Position numbers and translations under genes: made by a program. Positions 24,751-32,864 of a stretch of 64,000 bases of DNA are shown here, one piece after another. The notes under the pieces are model-generated. The model searched no databases and was not told the origin of the DNA. It saw nothing but the letters and a program-made list of their open reading frames with translations. The first letter of the stretch is position 1; each line of letters starts with the position of its first letter. Source of the DNA: Baekduia alba (GTDB lineage Bacteria; Actinomycetota; Thermoleophilia; Solirubrobacterales; Solirubrobacteraceae); contig NZ_CP114013.1 in the NCBI RefSeq assembly GCF_028416635.1, positions 2,852,001 through 2,916,000 of the forward strand, read 5' to 3'.

Positions 24751-26105
24751 GCCGTGGGCGTCCTGGCCGTCAGCCGACCGTCGGCGACCCCGCCGGCGAC
24801 CTCGTCGAGCACGAGCGCCAGGTCGCCCGCCAGCGACGGCCACGAGAAGCGCTCATGCGCGTCGCGCCAGGCGCGGCGACCGCGCCGGCGCCGCTCGACC
24901 GGGTCGGCGATCGCGCCCGCGAGCGCCGCGGCCAGCTGCGCCTCGTCGTCGGGCTCGACGAGCCAGCCGGTGACGCCGTCGTGCACGATGTCCGCCGGGC
25001 CGAAGCGGTCGACGGCGATCGCCGGCAGCCCGCAGGCCATGGCCTCGACGAGCACCGAGCCGAACTGCTCGCGCACGGAGGCGAGGACGAAGACGTCGGC
25101 GGTCGATAGGAACGACGGCAGGCCCTGGTGGTCGTGCCAGCCGCCGAGGAAGACGTTGCGCGCGCCCGAGGCGGCGACGGCGTCGGCGGGATGCTCGCCC
25201 TCCCACTCGCCGGGGTAGCCGCCGAGCAGCACGAGCGACGCGTCGGCCGGCAGGTCGCCCGCCTGCTGCGCGCGCGCCCAGGCGCGGACCAGCAGCCCCA
25301 GGCGCTTGACGGCCGTGAACCGGCTGACGCAGATCGCGACCGGCCCGCCGCCGGTCAGCGGCGCGATGTCGTCCAAGGTGTAGGAGATGCTGCCCTCGTC
25401 TGCGCCCGGCGCCCAGCCGCGCGGCGCGTCGACGAGGTGCGCGCGCCAGTGCGCGGCGCGGTCGACCGGCAGGCGGTCGAAGCGCTCGGGGTCGAAGCCG
25501 TTGGGGCTGACGACGCAGCGCTCCGGGTCGATCCCGAGCAGGTCCACGGCCCGGTCGACCTGCGACGGCGACAGCACCAGCAGCCGCTCGGAGCGCTGCG
25601 CCCAGCGGCGCATGCGGCGCACCCACGCCTGGGCGTAGGGCCACGGGGCGCCGTCGGCGATCTCCTCCAGCATCAGCAGCTCGGTGCCGTGCAGGTGCGT
25701 GACGACCGGGACGTCGGGCGCGACGCGCGCGGCCGCCTCGTGCAGCGGCGTGAGGTGATGGAGGTGCAGGACGTCGTGGTCGGCGGCGCCGGCGTCGTCG
25801 AACACGCGCGACCAGGCGGCCACGTGCGCCTCGAAGCCGGCGTCGTCGATCGCCGCGAAGACCCGGTCGTGCGCGCCGGGCCGGTCCTCGAAGGACGGGT
25901 GCATCGGCGCGTAGCCGGCGTCGAAGTCCACGGGCCGGATGTCGAGGTCCTCGAAGAACCGCCGCGCGTCGCCGTGGCCGCTGGCGCGCGACCCGGTGAC
26001 GAGCGTGACGTCCCAGCCGTGCGCGGGCAGCTCGTGGGCCAGGGCGCGGGTCACGTGCGCAGATCCGCCACGCGGGAAGAACATCAGACCGGAGAGGACG
26101 CGCAC
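24747..26105 (-). CDS. Family 4-type glycosyltransferase (GT-B)
   Basis: A 452-residue GT-B enzyme. The N-terminal domain starts MRVLSGLMFFPRGGSAHVTR and has VTHLHGTELLML; the C-terminal nucleotide-binding domain has AICVSRFTAVKRLGLLVRAW, NVFLGGWHDHQGLPSFLSTAD and the EX7E motif around REQFGSVLVEAMACGLPAIA. It transfers a sugar from a nucleotide donor to an unknown acceptor. Its 3' end overlaps the exporter start, which suggests that the product or a related glycan is exported. Confidence 0.88.
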   Translation of the reverse strand: MRVLSGLMFFPRGGSAHVTRALAHELPAHGWDVTLVTGSRASGHGDARRFFEDLDIRPVDFDAGYAPMHPSFEDRPGAHDRVFAAIDDAGFEAHVAAWSRVFDDAGAADHDVLHLHHLTPLHEAAARVAPDVPVVTHLHGTELLMLEEIADGAPWPYAQAWVRRMRRWAQRSERLLVLSPSQVDRAVDLLGIDPERCVVSPNGFDPERFDRLPVDRAAHWRAHLVDAPRGWAPGADEGSISYTLDDIAPLTGGGPVAICVSRFTAVKRLGLLVRAWARAQQAGDLPADASLVLLGGYPGEWEGEHPADAVAASGARNVFLGGWHDHQGLPSFLSTADVFVLASVREQFGSVLVEAMACGLPAIAVDRFGPADIVHDGVTGWLVEPDDEAQLAAALAGAIADPVERRRRGRRAWRDAHERFSWPSLAGDLALVLDEVAGGVADGRLTARTPTA

Positions 26106-26136
26106 ACCTCTGTTATATGAAACTCCGGAAGGATGA

Positions 26137-26916
26137 CTATCGGCGGCGGAAGACGATCGCCGTCGGCACCGTGCGCCCGCCGGGCAGCGCGATCCCGTGC
26201 GCCTCGCGCGGCACGTTGCGCAGCCGCCCGCCGCAGACCAGCGACGTCGAGCCGCCGCCGTCGAGGTTCATCGCCTGCACGGCGCCCAGGGCGGCCATCG
26301 CCTCGGCCAGCTCGCCCATCGTCAGCCCGGCCTCGTCGTCGGCCCGGCCGTCGCACGCGACCGCCAGCGCCTCGCCGCGACGCGTCACGCCGATCGCGGC
26401 GCGCGGATGGCGGCCCGCGGTGATGTCGGAGTCGAACTGGTGCGAGCCGGCCGAGAAGCCCTCGCGGTCGCCGCGGACCGGGGCGCCGCCGCGCACGAGC
26501 AGCGGCCCGGCCTGGAGCAAGTCGCCGCGCAGCGACGCGGGCAGCTCGTGGCGCCGGGCGATCGCGATGTCGGCGCCGTCGATGCTCAGGCACGCGCGCA
26601 CGTCGTCGAACGGCGCGGCGAAGGGCACGTGGCGACGCTCGACGCCGCCGGTGCGCAGCGCCCCGAGCGGGACGAGGTCCGGACGCTCGTAGAAGCCGCC
26701 GACGAGCGCCTCGTCGAAGCCGTTGGCCCGGCAGTAGACCTCGAGCGGCGCCGGCTGCGCCAGGCGCACGACGCGCAGCTCGAAGCGGCGCAGGTCGTAG
26801 CGCGCGACGTAGAGCGTGGTCCGCTCGCCGTCGGGCAGGCGCAGCCGCTCGCGCCGGAGGTGGCGCAGCTTGGGCTGCGGCGCGAGCAGCGGCGTCAGGC
26901 GAGGCAGGGAGGCCAT
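26137..26916 (-). CDS. Phosphodiester glycosidase (NAGPA) family protein
   Basis: A 259-residue protein with the NAGPA-domain signatures: CRANGFDEALVGGFYERPD (the NGGFF-like motif), RHPRAAIGVTRRGEALAVACDG and the C-terminal AMNLDGGGSTSLVCGGRLRN, which contains the conserved LDGGGS. Members cleave phosphodiester-linked sugars. No signal peptide is seen. The ATG is preferred to a GTG four codons upstream. It follows the glycosyltransferase by 31 bp in the opposite sense of transcription order, so it may belong to the same leftward unit. Confidence 0.82.
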   Translation of the reverse strand: MASLPRLTPLLAPQPKLRHLRRERLRLPDGERTTLYVARYDLRRFELRVVRLAQPAPLEVYCRANGFDEALVGGFYERPDLVPLGALRTGGVERRHVPFAAPFDDVRACLSIDGADIAIARRHELPASLRGDLLQAGPLLVRGGAPVRGDREGFSAGSHQFDSDITAGRHPRAAIGVTRRGEALAVACDGRADDEAGLTMGELAEAMAALGAVQAMNLDGGGSTSLVCGGRLRNVPREAHGIALPGGRTVPTAIVFRRR

Positions 26917-27054
26917 GGCGCGGGGCACAGGATCGGCGTGGCGAGTGAGGTTCGCGTGAAGGTCTTGTGACGACGGTCGACGGGAGACCGCAAAGCATGA
27001 GTTCGCCGCTCGCCTCCCGCGCCCTTCGGAAGACTAGGTACGCCGTCGGCGGGC

Positions 27055-27663
27055 TCAGGTCTCGTGCACGCGGTCGCGCCGCTGCCGGGCCCGGAACTCG
27101 CGGCCCTTGACCCGGTTGCCGCAGATCTGCATCGAGCACCACTGGCGCGAGCGGTTGCGCGAGCCGTCGTAGAACAGCCAGCCGCAGTGCGGCCCCGGGC
27201 ACGCCTTCAACCTGCTCCAGCGCCCGTCGCCCATCGCCTCGGCCACGACGCCGAGCACGAGCGCGAGCGCCGCGTCGGGGCCGTCGCCGACGGCGACGTG
27301 GCACGGCGGGGATCCCGCCCCGCGCCCGAACCGCAGGCGCAGCGGCGCCCGCTGCGCCACCTCGTCGAGGATCGCGAGGTCGCCCGCGACCGGCTGCGCG
27401 TCGGGCGCGTCGTGGTGGGTCAGGGCCATGCGGCGCAGCGCCTCGCGCAGGGCGATGGCCTGCGCGCGGTCCGCCTCAGAGGCCTCGCGGCCGTCGAACC
27501 CGCGCGCGTCCAGCCATCGCCCGTACGCGGCCGCGTCGCCCCATTCGTCGGCGCCGCCGGCTTGGAGGTCCCAGAACGAGTTCGCGAAGGCCTGCACCAG
27601 GCCGAGGCGGCCGGGCGCGGGCGTGCGACCCGAGGGTTGGCGTCCGGGATCGAAGGGATCCAC
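27055..27663 (-). CDS. CGNR zinc-finger (ABATE-like) regulatory protein
   Basis: A 202-residue protein whose C-terminal 45 residues form the CGNR zinc finger: CPGPHCGWLFYDGSRNRS and WCSMQICGNRVKGREFRAR, with four Cys/His ligands and the namesake CGNR. The N-terminal half (LGLVQAFANSFWDLQAG) resembles the ABATE stress-induced ligand-binding domain. These are putative transcription regulators. The GTG at 27663 is chosen because it leaves a spacer to the divergent gene; an open frame continues upstream to 27741 across that gene's start. Confidence 0.82.
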   Translation of the reverse strand: MDPFDPGRQPSGRTPAPGRLGLVQAFANSFWDLQAGGADEWGDAAAYGRWLDARGFDGREASEADRAQAIALREALRRMALTHHDAPDAQPVAGDLAILDEVAQRAPLRLRFGRGAGSPPCHVAVGDGPDAALALVLGVVAEAMGDGRWSRLKACPGPHCGWLFYDGSRNRSRQWCSMQICGNRVKGREFRARQRRDRVHET

Positions 27664-27713
27664 CCACGGGATACTTGCGCAAAACCACCCATGCTGTCTA
27701 CGCTGGTTAGGCC

Positions 27714-28538
27714 GTGATCGAGGACGCACCACCCGACGCACCTGACCTCCCTCCCCTCCGGACCTGTCCCAACTGCGGTCGCGAGGGCCGGACGCGGTAC
27801 GAGCGCTGCCCGTTCTGCCAGACCTCGTACTACGCCCGCAACCGCAACCAGAAGCGGCGGCGGCTCGCCGTCGTGGTCGGCGCGCTGGCCGTCCTGATCG
27901 TCCTCGGCGGCGTCGGGACGGTCTTCGCGCTCAGCGACCGCGACGACCGCAACGCGCGCCAGAAGACCCAGCAGGGCAAGCTCGTCGCGGCGCTGCGCGT
28001 CAAGCTCACCCGCATCCAGGCCCCCCACCGCGGCGCGGCCCCTGAGCTCAGGCCGCCGGCGGGCGCCTCCGACGGGCAGCGGCTGGCCGCGCGCAAGGCG
28101 CTGGTCGGCGCGGTCGAGCGCCGCATCACCGCCGACGCGCGGGCGCGCGCCGCCGCCGGCGAGCTCGACGGGCCGATCACGCACACCGAGTGCGGGCCGA
28201 TCCTCAAGGCCCGCAACGCGATCCCCGACGACCGCGTCCTGGCCAAGGACGTCGGCCGCTACGACTGCGTGGCGATCAAGCACGCGGTCATCGCGCAGGA
28301 GGGCGAGAAGGTCGCCGACCTCGGCCACGCCTTCGTCGCCGCGCTGAACTTCAAGACCTACACCTACACATGGTGCCGGAACACGCCCGCCCAGGGCGAG
28401 GCCGGCGTCGCGCTGGTCTTCGTCCGGCTGGACCGCTCGTGCCTGGCCGCCAAGGGCAAGGCGCTCGGGAGCGGCTACGCGGCGATGCCGGGCGAGCAGA
28501 ACGAGACGTCCGACGACGTCTCGGAGACCGCGGGCTGA
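27714..28538 (+). CDS. Zinc-ribbon membrane-anchored protein
   Basis: The GTG-started 274-residue protein has an N-terminal zinc ribbon (TCPNCGREGRTRYERCPFCQ, four Cys), a basic stretch, one transmembrane helix (LAVVVGALAVLIVLGGVGTV, about residues 51-71) and a 200-residue external domain with four cysteines. The external domain (ITHTECGPI, YDCVAIKHAV, YTWCRNTP) has no family I recognise. It is divergent from the CGNR gene and converges with a membrane protein gene, 4 bp between the stops. Confidence 0.75.
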   Translation: MIEDAPPDAPDLPPLRTCPNCGREGRTRYERCPFCQTSYYARNRNQKRRRLAVVVGALAVLIVLGGVGTVFALSDRDDRNARQKTQQGKLVAALRVKLTRIQAPHRGAAPELRPPAGASDGQRLAARKALVGAVERRITADARARAAAGELDGPITHTECGPILKARNAIPDDRVLAKDVGRYDCVAIKHAVIAQEGEKVADLGHAFVAALNFKTYTYTWCRNTPAQGEAGVALVFVRLDRSCLAAKGKALGSGYAAMPGEQNETSDDVSETAG

Positions 28539-28542
28539 GCCG

Positions 28543-28938
28543 CTAGCGGTTGCGCTTGCGCGCCTGGCGCGAGCGCTTGGTCGCGGCGCGGTTCTTGGCC
28601 TTGCGGCGCTTGATGTCCTCTTCCTTGCGCAGGCGGGACTCGTGCTGCTCCTCGGTGTCGTCCTTGACCGGCGCGTGGCTGCGCGCGTCGGTGACGATCG
28701 CCCAGGCGATGCCGAGCAGCAGGATGCCGCCGCCGGCGAAGATCAGGATCTGCTGCCAGCTCTTCAGACCGCCGTCGTCAGAGGTCGTCGAGGTCGCCGA
28801 GGTGACCGTCGGCTCCGCGTCCGGCGTCGTCGCCGCGGGCGGCAGCGGCGCGAACGGCGAGCTCTGCGCGTGCGCGATCCCGACCGGGACGGCGAGCGCG
28901 GCGACCAGGCAGATGAGGAGCGTGAACCGGCGAGGCAT
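28543..28938 (-). CDS. Small membrane protein with signal peptide and basic cytoplasmic tail
   Basis: A 131-residue protein: signal peptide (FTLLICLVAALAVPVGIAHA), a Pro/Thr/Ser-rich external linker, one transmembrane helix (ILIFAGGGILLLGIAWAIV) and a highly basic tail (ending RSRQARKRNR) that could contact nucleic acid or lipid. This design recurs in actinobacteria without known function. An ATG three codons upstream is an alternative start. Confidence 0.68.
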   Translation of the reverse strand: MPRRFTLLICLVAALAVPVGIAHAQSSPFAPLPPAATTPDAEPTVTSATSTTSDDGGLKSWQQILIFAGGGILLLGIAWAIVTDARSHAPVKDDTEEQHESRLRKEEDIKRRKAKNRAATKRSRQARKRNR

Positions 28939-29006
28939 CGAGCGCATCCTCCCACGGTTCGGCGAGGCGGTGGGCAGCGACCGGTGCCGGTAGGCTGCAT
29001 GGCGAC

Positions 29007-29621
29007 ATGCCGCCCAAGCAGCGACAGATCCGGATGCAGCAGCAGGGCGGCCTGGCCGCGATGCAGCAGCTCGAGACCCGCTCCGACGAGGAGCTCGAGC
29101 GCGAGCAGAAGTTCAAGGCCGCCGCACAGGCGATCCTGGGCGCGCGCGCCGCCGAGCGCTACGACGCCAAGGCGTCGCGCGAGCACTTCCGCAAGGCGCT
29201 CGCCGCCGCCCGTCCGCAGGAGCGGATGGCGCTCAGGCGGATGGCCGACGCGTCGCTCGCGCTGGCCGAGCGCCGTCCGGACGACCTGAAGGCCGCGGTC
29301 GAGCGCCTCGGCCAGGCGCCGCCGTCCTCGCGCCAGCTGCTGCTCCTGCGCTTCATGGGCATCGTCGCGCCGCCCGCGTCGGCCGGCATGGTCGCGCGCG
29401 TCCGTGGCATCGCCATCATCGTCGGCCTGATCGTCGCGCTGATCCTGGTCGGGACCGGGATCGCCCAGGTCCTCGCCCTGCCGTTCGGCGGGGTCAGCCT
29501 GCTGGTGTCGGTCTGGCTCGGGATCCTGATCGTCATCGTCGCGCTGGTCGTGCTCGCGCTGCTCGGCCGGCGCCGCCAGGCCCGCGCCGCGGCGACGAGA
29601 GCCGCGGGTCCCGGCTCGTAG
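29007..29621 (+). CDS. Membrane protein with helical (TPR-like) cytoplasmic region
   Basis: The first 125 residues are strongly helical with Ala/Glu/Arg periodicity (SDEELEREQKFKAAAQAILG, REHFRKALAAARPQERMALR) resembling a short TPR region. Two membrane helices follow (about 133-155 and 163-187), and the protein ends in a basic tail. It has no recognised family. It starts 68 bp from the divergent membrane protein gene and ends 10 bp before the SRAP gene. Confidence 0.65.
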   Translation: MPPKQRQIRMQQQGGLAAMQQLETRSDEELEREQKFKAAAQAILGARAAERYDAKASREHFRKALAAARPQERMALRRMADASLALAERRPDDLKAAVERLGQAPPSSRQLLLLRFMGIVAPPASAGMVARVRGIAIIVGLIVALILVGTGIAQVLALPFGGVSLLVSVWLGILIVIVALVVLALLGRRRQARAAATRAAGPGS

Positions 29622-29631
29622 CCTGTAGGCC

Positions 29632-30366
29632 ATGTGCGGGCGGTACTCGCTGGCGACGCCGGCCATGAGCGACATGCGGGGCCGCTTCGGCCTCGGCGAG
29701 TCGCTCGAGCTCCGGCAGCGGTTCAACATCGCGCCGGGCGACGACGTCGTGACGGTCACGACGACCAAGGACGGCGAGCCGCGCGGCGAGCTGCTGCGCT
29801 GGGGCCTCGTGCCGTTCTGGGCCAAGGACCCCAAGGTCGGCTACAAGATGATCAACGCGCGGGCCGAGACGGTCGCCGAGAAGCCCGCGTTCCGCGATGC
29901 CTTGAAGACCCACCGCTGCCTGGTCGTCGCCGACGGCTTCTACGAGTGGCAGCCGCGGACGGCCGGGGTGGGTGGGTCCAGGTCCCGCAAGCGGCCGTTC
30001 CACATCACCCGCGCCGACGGCGCGCCGTTCGCCTTCGCCGGGCTGTGGGCGAGCTGGCACGGCGCCGGCGACGAGGCGTTGCGCACCTGCACGATCATCA
30101 CCACCGACGCCAACGACAAGCTGCGCGACATCCACGACCGGATGCCCGTGATGCTGCCCGACCAGGGCGCGGAGGAGGCGTGGCTGGAGCACGGGACGCC
30201 GCCGGAGCTCCTGCAGGACCTGCTCGTGCCGCTGCCCGGCGCGCTGACCGCCCGGCGCGCGGTCGGGCCGGCCGTCAGCGACGCCCGTCACGACGAGCCC
30301 GACTGCCTCGACGACGCCCCGCCCGGGGACGCCGAGGGCGAGGGCGACGCGCTCAGCCTGTTCTGA
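29632..30366 (+). CDS. SRAP (SOS response-associated peptidase) / HMCES-YedK family protein
   Basis: Starts MCGRYSLA, with the invariant Cys2 that becomes N-terminal after Met removal and cross-links abasic sites in single-stranded DNA. The other conserved residues are present: Asn in MINARAET, Glu in DGFYEWQ and His in IHDRMPVML. The length is 244 residues. It protects abasic sites during replication in the cytoplasm. No LexA box is evident in the short upstream spacer. Confidence 0.95.
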   Translation: MCGRYSLATPAMSDMRGRFGLGESLELRQRFNIAPGDDVVTVTTTKDGEPRGELLRWGLVPFWAKDPKVGYKMINARAETVAEKPAFRDALKTHRCLVVADGFYEWQPRTAGVGGSRSRKRPFHITRADGAPFAFAGLWASWHGAGDEALRTCTIITTDANDKLRDIHDRMPVMLPDQGAEEAWLEHGTPPELLQDLLVPLPGALTARRAVGPAVSDARHDEPDCLDDAPPGDAEGEGDALSLF

Positions 30367-30405
30367 CGCAGGCGGGCTCCGAGCGGTCGGCTAGGGTCGT
30401 CCTCC

Positions 30406-30903
30406 GTGGACCTGACGACCCCTCGACTGCGCCTCCGGCCCCTCGCGCCGGCCGAGATGCGCGAGCTGCTCGAGGGCCGTCCGCTGCGGGGGCAGACGTG
30501 GGCGGAGGGCTATCCGCTGGACGGGACGCTGGTCGCCGTCGCGATGCAGGCGGAGCTGGTCGACCGCGCGGTCGACCGCGGCGGGTTCTGCCACTACCAG
30601 GTGCTCCTGCGCGAGGACGGCGTCGACGTCGTCGTCGGCGACATCGGCTTCCACGCGCCGCCCGACGAGCTGGGCGAGGTGAGCGTCGGCTTCGGCATCG
30701 TGCCGGCCGCGCGCCGGCGCGGCTACGCGGTCGAGGCGCTGCGCGCGGTGCTGGCGTGGGCGCTCGCGCAGCCCGAGGTCCGGTCGGTCCATGCCGACAC
30801 CGACCTGGTGAACCTGGCCTCGCAGCGCGTGCTGCTCGGCGCCGGGATGCTGGTGGTCGCCGACGAGGGCGACCGCAAGGTGTACGAGATCCACGCGACG
30901 TGA
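30406..30903 (+). CDS. GNAT-family N-acetyltransferase
   Basis: The GTG-started 165-residue protein begins DLTTPRLRLRPLAPAEM (RimJ-type strand 1). It has VSVGFGIVPAARRRGYAVEA (acetyl-CoA loop with RRRGYA) and a final LVNLASQRVLLGAGM, as in RimJ/RimL-like GNATs. The substrate is unknown. It is the first gene of a coupled operon: its stop overlaps the HAD-IIA start by GTGA. Confidence 0.85.
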   Translation: MDLTTPRLRLRPLAPAEMRELLEGRPLRGQTWAEGYPLDGTLVAVAMQAELVDRAVDRGGFCHYQVLLREDGVDVVVGDIGFHAPPDELGEVSVGFGIVPAARRRGYAVEALRAVLAWALAQPEVRSVHADTDLVNLASQRVLLGAGMLVVADEGDRKVYEIHAT

Positions 30904-31862
30904 GCTCGCTCGCGCTCTCCGAGCTGGTCGCCGAGTACGCCTACGTGCTGCTCGACCTCGACGGCGTCGTCTACGTCGGCGAGGAGGCCGTGCCCGGCGC
31001 TGTCGACGCGGTCGCCGCGCTGCGCGCCGCCGGCAAGGGCGTCGCGTTCGTGACCAACGACGGGCGCCGCTCCGGCGAGGAGTACGTGCGCAAGTTGTGG
31101 GCGCTGGGGCTGCAGGCGTCGCTGGAGGAGGTCGTGACCGTCGGCGGCGCGATCCAGCACGTGCTGGCCGAGACCGAGCGCTGGCGCACCGCCTACGTCG
31201 TGGGCGCGCCGGTCATGCACCGCCACGTGCTCGACGCCGGGCTGAAGGTCGTCAACGGCCGCGACGTGCCGCCGCCCGACGTGGTGGTCGTCGCCGCGCA
31301 CGACGCGTTCGGCTACGACGAGCTGCGCGACGCGGTGCAGGCCGTGCTCGCCGGCGCCGAGCTGGTCTGCGCGGGGCGCGACCCGATCTTCCCGATGCCC
31401 GACGGGCCCTGGCCCGGGACCGGCGCGGCCATCGCCGCGGTCGAGGCCGCGACGGGCGCGACGGCGATCAACCTCGGCAAGCCGGCGGCGCAGCCGTTCT
31501 GGACGGCGCTGGAGCGGCTGGACGCCGGGTTCGTGCCGCAGCCCGGAGGCGCGCCCGACCTCCCGCCGCGCGAGCCGACGGCGGCCGAGCGGCTGGCCGC
31601 GGCGCCCGGCGCCGGCGCGCCGACCCCCGAGCCCGAGGCGCCGGAGCCGGACGGCCCCGAGCCTCACGCGTCCTCGGGGCCGAAGGCCCTCGTCGTAGGC
31701 GACCGGCTCGACGCCGACCTCGCCGGCGCGCACGCCGCCGGCCTCGACGCCGCGATCGTGCTCACGGGCGCCACCACCGAGCACGAGGCCCGCGCCGCGA
31801 CCGACCCGGCGCCCGTCGCCATCGCCGCCTCGCTGGCCGAGCTGGTCCTGGGAGCCTGTTGA
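30900..31862 (+). CDS. HAD-IIA family phosphatase with Pro-rich insertion
   Basis: HAD-IIA (NagD/phosphoglycolate phosphatase-like): motif I VLLDLDGVVYVG, motif II AFVTNDGRRSGEE, the C2 cap, Lys in INLGKPAAQPF and motif IV VVGDRLDADLAGA. About 50 residues of Pro/Glu/Ala-rich, low-complexity sequence (for example PEPEAPEPDGPEP) are inserted between the cap-domain Lys motif and motif IV, where other members have a short loop. The 320-residue length reflects that. The GTG start overlaps the GNAT stop. Confidence 0.88.
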   Translation: MSSLALSELVAEYAYVLLDLDGVVYVGEEAVPGAVDAVAALRAAGKGVAFVTNDGRRSGEEYVRKLWALGLQASLEEVVTVGGAIQHVLAETERWRTAYVVGAPVMHRHVLDAGLKVVNGRDVPPPDVVVVAAHDAFGYDELRDAVQAVLAGAELVCAGRDPIFPMPDGPWPGTGAAIAAVEAATGATAINLGKPAAQPFWTALERLDAGFVPQPGGAPDLPPREPTAAERLAAAPGAGAPTPEPEAPEPDGPEPHASSGPKALVVGDRLDADLAGAHAAGLDAAIVLTGATTEHEARAATDPAPVAIAASLAELVLGAC

Positions 31863-31905
31863 GCGTTCGACCGTCGAGGCGGGAAAAGACCAACAGGCTC
31901 CTAGG
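31847..31905 (+). terminator. Long-stem inverted repeat spanning a stop codon
   Basis: CCTGGGAGCCTGTTG and CAACAGGCTCCTAGG pair over 15 positions (one G-U) with a 29-nt loop. The left arm is the end of the HAD-IIA gene, including the first base of its TGA. It may attenuate between the HAD and lipid-kinase genes rather than fully terminate. Confidence 0.45.
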
Positions 31906-31955
31906 TCCGCGCTGAGGCGGCCCCGGCGCGCGCGATGCGGCAGGATGGTCCGCGC

Positions 31956-32864
31956 ATGTCGCGCCCCATCGCCCTGCTCGTCAACCCGTCGGCCGGCGGT
32001 GGTCGGGCCCTGAAGGTCCTCCCCGCGGTGGAGGCCGAGCTGCAGCGGCTGGGGCTGACGCACCGCGTCGCGATGACCGAGTCGATCCGGCACACGCGGG
32101 AGCTCGCGACCGCGGCGGCGGACGCGGGCGAGGTCGCGGTCCCGCTGTCGGGCGACGGCCTCGTCGGTGCGGTCGCGGCGGCGCTGCGCGGGCGCGACGA
32201 CGCGGTCATGGGCGTCCTGCCCGGCGGGCGGGGCAACGACTTCGCCCGCTCCGTGGGCATCCCGCGCGACGCGGTCGCCGCGTGCGCGATCCTGGCCGAC
32301 GGCGTGCCCACGCCGCTCGACGTCGGCGAGGTCGTCTCCGACGGCGGCGCCTCGCACGACCCGCAGACCTTCATCGGGATCGCCTCGCTCGGCTTCGACT
32401 CCGACGCCAACCGGATCGCCAACGAGGCGCCCGCCGTGCTCGGCCCGCTCGTGTACGCCTACGGCGCGCTGCGCGCCCTGGCGACGTTCCGGCCCGCGAC
32501 GTTCGACGTCGCCGTCGACCGCGAGCGGCGCACGTTCACCGGCTGGTCGGTCGGCGCCTGCAACACGAGCTTCTACGGTGGAGGGATGCGCGCCGCCCCC
32601 GACGCCCGCCTCGACGACGGCCAGCTCGACGTCCTGATGTGCTGGCCGCGCTCGCGCGTCGAGTTCCTGACGAAGGTGCTGCCACGCGTCTTCAAGGGCA
32701 CGCACACCGAGCTGGACGTCGTCGCCTGCCTGCGCGGCGCCGAGGTCCGGGTCGCCGCCGACCGGCCGTTCACCGTCTACGCCGACGGCGACCCGATCGG
32801 CGAGCTGCCGGTGACGATCCGGGCCGTCCCGGGCGCGATCAAGGTGCTGCTGCCCGCCGCATGA
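31956..32864 (+). CDS. Diacylglycerol/lipid kinase family protein
   Basis: 302 residues with the DAGK catalytic fold: ALLVNPSAGGGRALK, the ATP-binding loop as LSGDGLVGAVA (usual GGDGT altered to SGDGL) and VLPGGRGNDFAR (usual GTGNDFAR), plus the C-terminal TVYADGDPIGELPVTI. It phosphorylates diacylglycerol, sphingoid or polyprenol-like lipids at the inner membrane face. The altered GGDGT motif makes activity a little uncertain. Its stop overlaps the murT ATG (ATGA). Confidence 0.85.
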   Translation: MSRPIALLVNPSAGGGRALKVLPAVEAELQRLGLTHRVAMTESIRHTRELATAAADAGEVAVPLSGDGLVGAVAAALRGRDDAVMGVLPGGRGNDFARSVGIPRDAVAACAILADGVPTPLDVGEVVSDGGASHDPQTFIGIASLGFDSDANRIANEAPAVLGPLVYAYGALRALATFRPATFDVAVDRERRTFTGWSVGACNTSFYGGGMRAAPDARLDDGQLDVLMCWPRSRVEFLTKVLPRVFKGTHTELDVVACLRGAEVRVAADRPFTVYADGDPIGELPVTIRAVPGAIKVLLPAA

